The notes under the pieces were generated by a model, which made no database searches, was not told where the DNA came from, and worked only from the letters and a program-made list of their open reading frames with translations. This document shows, piece after piece, positions 58,032 through 64,000 of a stretch of 64,000 nt of DNA. Position 1 is the first letter of the stretch; each line of letters begins with the position of its first letter. Made by a program: the position numbers and the translations under genes. Source of the stretch: Microplitis mediator (Eukaryota; Arthropoda; Insecta; Hymenoptera; Braconidae); NCBI RefSeq assembly GCF_029852145.1, contig NC_079969.1, positions 8,184,001-8,248,000 of the forward strand, given 5' to 3'.

Positions 58032-58841
58032 TTTTTTCGGAATGTATATGAAAATTTAAACGTAAAATGCATTGGATTTTTAAAAAATTTTTTCGTTAGT
58101 TAAAATTAATTAAAAAAAATATACTGCTACGTAAAATTAATGTTCATATTTTCTATTAAACGTATAAAAAAAAAGTTTGGGTATTTCGTGGTTTAATTTT
58201 CTATAAAATCATCATTTTTACGATTTTATTCGGCGACAAACTACGAAATACTTGAGCATTTTTTGAATTTTTTTACATGTAAATTTTCAATCGTTTTGGG
58301 AAACGAGTTGACGTTAACGGACTAGACTCAAACTTGCCAAGAATTTTTTTTTTCCATAATACGAAATTTTTTTTTGAAAGAATAAATTATATTCCATTAC
58401 ATATAATAAAAAAAAAAATTTCTTTAATATTTTGAAACATCCCATGACTTTAAAATCAGCGCCATTTCTTGGATAGTTTTGAAAAAATTTATTAAAGTTT
58501 TTTAAAATAAAAAAAAATTTATCTTCAAGTTACCCCTAGGTGACATTAAATTAATAAAAATTTATACGATAATTAAAATATAAATTTTTTTCTTAACACT
58601 GGATTTGAATAAATATAAATGTATGAAGTAGATGACAAAACGCAGATAATATTTTTACGTAAAATTTATATTTATGATAAATTTATGTAACCTCTTCTAC
58701 AGGACATATTTGTTTGACTTTGACGGAAAAAATTATCCAATTGATGATAATTTTATGAGGAAGCTTAAAAAAAATATCAATTATTTTTGTATTGTCTATA
58801 ATATATATCTATATATTTTACCTGTTTTACTGATAATTGTT

Positions 58842-58976
58842 TCAATTGTTTGTTTCGGTGCTATTATCTGTTGTATTGTTCTTTTTACAGCATCTCATAC
58901 AGCTTCTTATTACAATAATTAATACGAAAACTGCTAACACCGAAATAATGAGAATTGATAAAAAAACGATATCCAT
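58842..58976 (-). CDS. Small single-pass membrane protein F (44 aa)
   Basis: Single exon: MDIVFL, helix (SILIISVLAVFVLIIVI), RSCMRCCKKNNTTDNSTETNN, stop. Its last codons have a diverged copy at about 63379-63425 with changes mostly silent or conservative (NNTTANSTDTNN, stop kept). This supports the frame over the overlapping plus-strand frame at 58674-58922. Cys-rich juxtamembrane part as in the neighbours. Intron-like signals (ACAG|GTAAAA, TTTTAAG) follow at 58820-58770 but lie after the stop. Confidence 0.55.
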   Translation of the reverse strand: MDIVFLSILIISVLAVFVLIIVIRSCMRCCKKNNTTDNSTETNN

Positions 58977-59739
58977 TTTAAATTGAAATTTTAATTGATA
59001 ACGTTATTTAAAGATGTAATGCGGAAATTATGTGCGTTCGCTATTTTGTTTTGCTAATACTGGATCGGTATAGTTGTTTTTTTATGGGGTGCGCATGGGT
59101 GACAAAAAATTGCTCATGTTAAACATTGATTTTATAAAGAATTATATAAATTATTTATAATTTTTGAATTATTAATTTCTTTTTTTTTTAATTCAACTTC
59201 GAGTTGTTATTTAACATTCAAAATTTTGTTTAAAACATTACATTTAGATTATAATCTATAGGGTGGTGCGTTTCCGGTGAAAGTACGGCTCGGGCAGCCA
59301 ATTTCAGCCTTGTCTGAAATCGTCTTGTTTCATCCCTTGTCACACAGTACTATTATTATGCGATTAAACGATTTTTACTCTGAAAAAGTATCAAAATTAA
59401 CTACACGGAAAAAAAGTAAGCAAAAATTACCACGTGGAAAGTAACGCTAAGCCACTAATGGAATCCAATAGCTTTTATTTTTGTCAAAAGTAATTTTTTT
59501 CCGAGTAAAAATATGCATTAAGAGAGAGAAATAGGTGATTTTTAAATGAACTGTTTTCATAGATAAAGACCCAAATCATTAAATAAAATATTTCATTCGA
59601 TACGTAAAGTTATTATTTATTGAATGAAATGCTTCTCGTTTGGAAATTTCAGTTTATATCTGAGAACGGCTCATTTTAAATTTCCATTTGCTAATTTAAG
59701 TGCAACAAGGACCATTTCGTTTGTTCACATGTGTGTGAA
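58977..59739. other. Spacer with small repeats
   Basis: 59403-59505 is a MITE-like unit (ACACGGAAAAAAAGTAA to AGTAATTTTTTTCCGAGT). TAGGGTGGTGCGTTTCC at 59259 resembles a fold-back terminus without partner. Otherwise AT-rich. Confidence 0.4.
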
Positions 59740-60310
59740 AAAGAGAATAGATGACATATCCTCTTAAATAGGCTGTTGGTTCGGCACCCACACGCAAAGG
59801 ATCTCTGATCCTAAGGGTTATAACATCCGCCAATATTGAGCTTGCTCAATGTTTCGCTTTATAATATTATGGTAGAAAAGAAAGGATTTCGCAGCGCGAG
59901 TATGCCCAAAAAGGTGAGGAATCGGCTTCCGGTCGGCGGAGGTGGACTTAGGTCCCGTTACATTAATTAATTAATTGTCCCTATTTTCTACCTAGCGAAA
60001 CCCACTACCATTAGTTAGCACGTATTTCCTATACCCCCACTGTCGATTTTGGGAAGACTTTTTCACCGGGACTACTATATATAAAAATTACAATCTGTTT
60101 AGTAATTTCTGTGTTATGCAGCAACTAAAAATTACTAAACGGCTTGTAATTTTTCCAAAGCAGATCGATAAAATTCAAAAGTTGGTAGGGATAGAGTAAG
60201 AATATGCATACAAGTTCAGAGACTCTCGTTCCAATAAGGAGACATCGGACCGATAGATTAAGGGGGGGGATTCGCGCGCGGGAGATCAGGGTTCGAATCT
60301 CGCTTAAACC
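59740..60310. other. GC-richer island with B-box-like end
   Basis: About 570 bp of higher G+C than its surroundings with no open frame. It includes AATCGGCTTCCGGTCGGCGG, a G8 run at 60262, GCGCGCGGG and AGGGTTCGAATCTCGC at 60286, a match to a Pol III B box. It is absent from the duplicated units either side. Perhaps a tRNA-related or other non-coding insertion. Confidence 0.4.
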
Positions 60311-60915
60311 AAGTGATTTATTTAAAAATATAAATTGACACTAACACTAATACAGATGGCATTAAATAGTTATAATAATCAATATAGTACAGTACATAAT
60401 TAAAGTTGAAAAACTGATAAAAATATAGTTTTATTTATTTACATATAGAATATTGTAAAATTTACTAAATATATATAGACAAGTTTATTCGTGCAATTTA
60501 TATTTATTTCCATATTCAAGTAATAAAAATTACCAAGCCTAAATAAAAATTAAATTATCAAAACAGTAAAAATTACACAATTTCAATAGCGTTTTAAAAT
60601 TACAATATGAATTGAGTAATTTCAACTCATATTTTTAAGTAAAAATTGCTGTATATTTTTCTCCGAGTATTAATAACAATAAATAATTTATCAAAATAAT
60701 ATATTATTTTATTATATTAATTTTTAAGGCCTTTTATGTTACCGCAGGTATGTTGACTTTTACTCTAGATCCTCTAGATGATGGAGATTAGAGTGAACAA
60801 AAATTTTACATAAGTTTAATTATTAATATACAAAATAATTTTTTTACATATTCCGTTATATCTTTGGATTTAAATACATATATGTATGTTAGGTACTCAT
60901 ATTACTTATATATAT
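60311..60915. other. Downstream flank of protein C
   Basis: 60710-60900 matches 55410-55860 downstream of protein B (AAGGCCTTTTATGTTACCGC / AAGGCCTCTTATTTTACTGC; TCTAGATCCTCTAGATGATG / TCTAGATCCTCTAGATCTTG). The remainder is AT-rich. Confidence 0.5.
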
Positions 60916-61508
60916 TTAATCATAACTACCTCCGTCATCACCACCTCCAGAATCGCAACCTCCAGTGTCACCATCGCCATAGTCACAGCCTCCGGAATCA
61001 CCAGCTCCAGAATCACAGCATCCAGTATCGCCATCTCCAGAATTATCACAGCATCCAGTATCACCATCTCTAGAATTATCACAACATCCAGTATCACCAC
61101 CTCCAGAATCGCAAACTTTAGTATCTCCATTACTGCAATGTCCATTTTCTACATTACTAGTATCGAAATGAAAAATATTGGGATCCAATGACGACATATT
61201 AAGATAATCTGGTCCTAGATCATTATAATGATCACTTATATACGCAGTAGAATTATGATTATCATATAAATGTGTTGTACGATAACGATACCCGTAATTA
61301 TTATTTGAGAAAGCTTAAAAAAAAAATTGTATTATTTAATACTATTTATACTTTTGTATAAATTAAAAATAATATATATATTACCTTTTCGATTGGGTAT
61401 ATAATTAGATTCATTATTTCCACAATCTTTAAAAAACTGTTTTATAATAAAAATAACAATTGAAATAATCAGTGAAATTATAATGACATACATAAAAGTC
61501 GTATCCAT
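60916..61508 (-). CDS. TM-GCD protein C (173 aa)
   Basis: Exon 61385-61508: MDTTFMYV, helix (IIISLIISIVIFIIKQFF), KDCGNNESNYIPNRK, donor AAAG|GTAATA, phase 1. Exon 60916-61313: AFSNNNYGYRYRTTH, DNHNSTAYISDHYND, DTSNVENGHCSNGD, then a long tail of degenerate units such as DGDTGCCDNSGDGDTGCCDS and GGDTGGCD ending in SYD. The tail has more units and more Cys (CC pairs) than protein B. The intron is only 71 bp. Juxtamembrane and mid regions align well with B; the repeat tail varies, as expected for a coding minisatellite. Confidence 0.7.
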
Positions 61509-62335
61509 TATTATTTAACAATAGAATAATTATCTGCAATGATATAATTTTTATTGAGTATATTTTTAATTACATATGCAGATAATTTTTGCGTAAAAAT
61601 TACCCATAGTTTGATACTGTAATGACATCTAGCCAGTAACTAAATTTTTACTATGTTGTTAGTAGAAATTGCACTTAATTTATATGCTATGGAGTAGTAT
61701 ATTTTACAATTTGCATGGGAAAAATTTAGATATTTACTACATGACCTCACAGTATCAAATTTTTTGGGTAATTTTTACTAAAAATTTTTCTGCGTCTATT
61801 TTATTTTTAAAATACTTGATCGGTAATGTTGTTATTTGTTATATAATAGTTATATATATGTTGAACTTGTTTATCTTGAATACTAGTTGTGTGGGAATAA
61901 ATTTATGTGAATTATTACATTATTATAATTACAAATAATTAAGGCCATTTTTAAAAATTTTTAAACATTTTATTTTATAGGAAAAATATTAAAATGAATT
62001 TTTAATAAAAGAATAAATAAAAAAAAAATAATTTATCATATCATATAAGATCAACATTTGCCTATTCAAGAATAATCGAATTAATTAATTTTCTTTAAAT
62101 TTGATATCTATAAAAAAATTTTTTTTTCGAAAAGTTTTAAAAAGACAAATTTCTTTTATTAATTAATAATAAATGTAAAATACTTTTAAAGTAATTATCA
62201 AAAAAATTATAATTTCTTTTTTTTTTTATTTCCATTATGCGTTTATTTAAAATGCATTTAAAATTTCAAAATTATTTAAGGTTATATTTAATAAAATAAT
62301 TTAAAAAAAAAAATATTAAACACTCAAATTTATAC
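61509..62335. other. Upstream of protein C, duplicated flank
   Basis: Parts match the flank of protein B: AAATACTTGATCGGTAATGTTGTTATT at 61810 and 56650, and GAATACTAGTTG...GGAATAAAT at 61877 and 57704. A fold-like insert at 61575-61790 is specific to this copy. Confidence 0.5.
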
Positions 62336-62533
62336 ATGACTCAGAAGTTAGCAGACAGTTAACAATTTTCGGATTTTTTTTCCAACAAATTAAAAAAAAA
62401 ACGGACTAAAAATATGCGCATGTAGAAAAGAGAAAAAACTACTGATGCAATTTTTCAAATATTCTTTTTTTTATAACTTATCGTTTTTAAAAAAATTCAA
62501 AAATTATTAGACGTCAGCTGACTTCAGTACCAT
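62336..62533. mobile_element. Mutator-like ~200-bp MITE, copy 5
   Basis: ATGACTCAGAAGTTAGCAGA to CAGCTGACTTCAGTACCAT, opposite orientation to the others. Flanks AATTTATAC and AATTTATTT form a 7/9 duplication. Confidence 0.8.
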
Positions 62534-62916
62534 AATTTATTTTTATTATTTAAATCAGAGTTTGTCTATATTTAAGCATTTTTTAAAACAATCATACTTA
62601 CTGCATTAAATATTATGTCTCCAATAATAATTAATAATGCACTTGATTTAGCCAGTCAATAAAACGCATCGTTAATATTCACCAATAACATTAACGTGAC
62701 TGATTGTTTCGCTACTGGTCACGGGTTCTTTTCGGTGTACCAATAGACGACCAGTATAATTAATATAATAATAAAATTTTCTTCATATTGTTAATGTTTC
62801 CTTGAATTTTATGTAATTCTAGATTCATATATAAAAAAAAAATTATTGAAAAGTAATTTTATACATTTTCTATAAGCTTAAGATCATTGAGTGATTTCTT
62901 AGCAAAACCATCAAGA

Positions 62917-63190
62917 TCCTGATGGAAATTTTTCGGACTTTTCTCTGAATAACTCTAAAAAAGTTTTTAGAACTTTAGAACTAAACTGAGGGAGTATTCA
63001 GAAACACACTCTGGAAGAGAAATATTCAACTCCTGCGTTCAGAAATATCCTCTGGTCGAACCAGAGGTGCGATTTAACATTACAAAGGTACTAATCACAC
63101 CTGGATAGGTAATTTTTCATCTCCAGAGTGTATTTCTGAACACGCCCTGAGTTTTTCAGAGAAAATTCAAAAAAATTTCCACCTGGGGAG
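62917..63190. mobile_element. Fold-back MITE (~270 bp)
   Basis: Inner arms AGTATTCAGAAACACACTCTGG and CCAGAGTGTATTTCTGAACAC pair, and outer text TGGAAATTTTTCGGACTTTT matches the inverse of the right side with gaps. Centre has CTCTGGTCGAACCAGAGGTG. No coding content. Confidence 0.65.
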
Positions 63191-63244
63191 ACATGAAAAA
63201 ATCATGGATCCGGAACTATTGCTACAGTTTGAATTCTTTTTTTC

Positions 63245-63431
63245 ATAGTTCCTATATATTCAAATGACGAATATCCAATTGATGATAATTTTAAGGAAGG
63301 TTAAAAAAAAACATAAATTATTTTTGTACTGTCTGTAATATACATCTACATATTTTACTTGTTTAACCGGTAATTGTTTCAATTATTTGTATCGGTACTA
63401 TTAGCCGTTGTATTGTTCTTTGAAATACTTT
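63245..63431 (-). pseudogene. Broken copy of protein F gene
   Basis: About 160 bp match 58728-58884 (ATCCAATTGATGATAATTTTA; GTTTCAATTATTTGTATCGG). The C-terminal codons and stop of protein F are preserved, but the helix exon and start are gone, replaced by an A-run at 63432. Confidence 0.6.
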
Positions 63432-64000
63432 AAAAAAAAAAAAAAAAAAAAAAATTATCTTTAAACAAGTAAATTATTTAAATTAACTGTAATATAAAAT
63501 AATTAATCATAATTAATTAAATTAATTATTTATAGGTTTAAAATAAATATTAGTAAATAAAAAGAATTGTATTTATATACATTTACCACGTAATATATTT
63601 TTTAATGAATCTTTACATATTTAATTATATTATCATCGTATCAATAATGACAATGTCATTAAATTTAACAATAATTATAAATAATTATCATATTTTTATC
63701 GTAAATGAAAATTTGACTATGGATGTGGCATTTTTAATTTTTATACATTTACTTCATCATCTTTTCCAGTTCTCTCATTTCAGCTGAAAAAATTAATACA
63801 TATTTAGATATTTATATATATCTTATCAACAATTTATTATTAAAATTAAAAATATTCATAAGGTTTCAGACCCTATAGTCGATAAATTATTATATAAAAT
63901 ATATTAATATAATTATCATCTAACAAAATATTCAGTGAGATCTCAAGCAATTTTTAAATCAAAATTTCTTATCAGTGACTTAATTTTTGAAAGAAAATAG
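63432..64000. other. AT-rich end of window
   Basis: Starts with about 24 A residues; the rest is AT-rich. The plus-strand hydrophobic frame at 63605-63787 has no support. Confidence 0.4.

Noticed and set aside
58674..58922. Plus-strand 82-aa hydrophobic protein
   Set aside because: Antisense of protein F; the diverged copy keeps the minus-strand stop and breaks the plus frame.
60886..61197. Plus-strand Thr/Ile/Ser-rich and His-rich repeat frames over gene C
   Set aside because: Antisense of the coding minisatellite; the minus-strand frame has a start, helix exon, matching phase and a paralogue.

Overview
The window is eukaryotic and very AT-rich, with long introns, canonical GT-AG splice sites and many short inverted-repeat transposons. 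The single-copy genes (EXD2, DE-cadherin/shotgun, KCMF1, QDPR) and a Cys-rich EB-module gene point to an insect, most probably a parasitoid wasp (Hymenoptera; Braconidae is my guess from the base composition and the EB-type gene). No bacterial, viral or CRISPR features were seen.

Layout. 1-1.8 kb: the 3' part of a secreted-type EB/Cys-rich gene (+). 1.9-4.3 kb: a MITE-rich spacer. 4.3-10.5 kb: EXD2 exonuclease, seven exons (+), with nested transposons in intron 1 and a tRNA-like sequence in intron 4. 10.5-16 kb: a spacer with arrays of an ATATGATCATATA-type motif. 16-26.7 kb: shotgun/DE-cadherin (-), six coding exons, probably with an untranslated first exon near 28 kb. 32-41 kb: KCMF1 E3 ligase (-), eight exons; a 1.15 kb segment lies inverted once in intron 4 and once beyond the stop codon. 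44.3-46.1 kb: dihydropteridine reductase (+), three exons. 46.4-61.5 kb: a cluster of seven minus-strand genes for very small single-pass membrane proteins. Three of these carry tails rich in Gly, Cys and Asp (GGCD/SGGGD repeats). Two of the three lie in a tandem duplication (about 55.4-58.9 and 60.7-63.4 kb). 63.4-64 kb: nothing recognisable.

The conserved genes are housekeeping or developmental and show no functional coupling. The coherent accessory system is the microprotein cluster: short N-terminus, one membrane helix, a polar or Cys-containing juxtamembrane part, and a two-exon structure with a phase-1 intron (phase 0 in two members). I do not recognise the family. It is my best candidate for something undescribed.

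The second theme is transposon nesting that can be read base by base. There are long fold-back elements with 8-bp target duplications and TAGGG termini (hAT-like), a family of about 200 bp with 9-bp duplications (Mutator-like), TA-flanked elements, and a three-copy TIR element. Two copies of the last carry an identical 70-bp open segment ending in a splice donor. All exon coordinates were derived by eye from splice consensus and frame continuity. Family names rest on recognised protein similarity, not on database searches.
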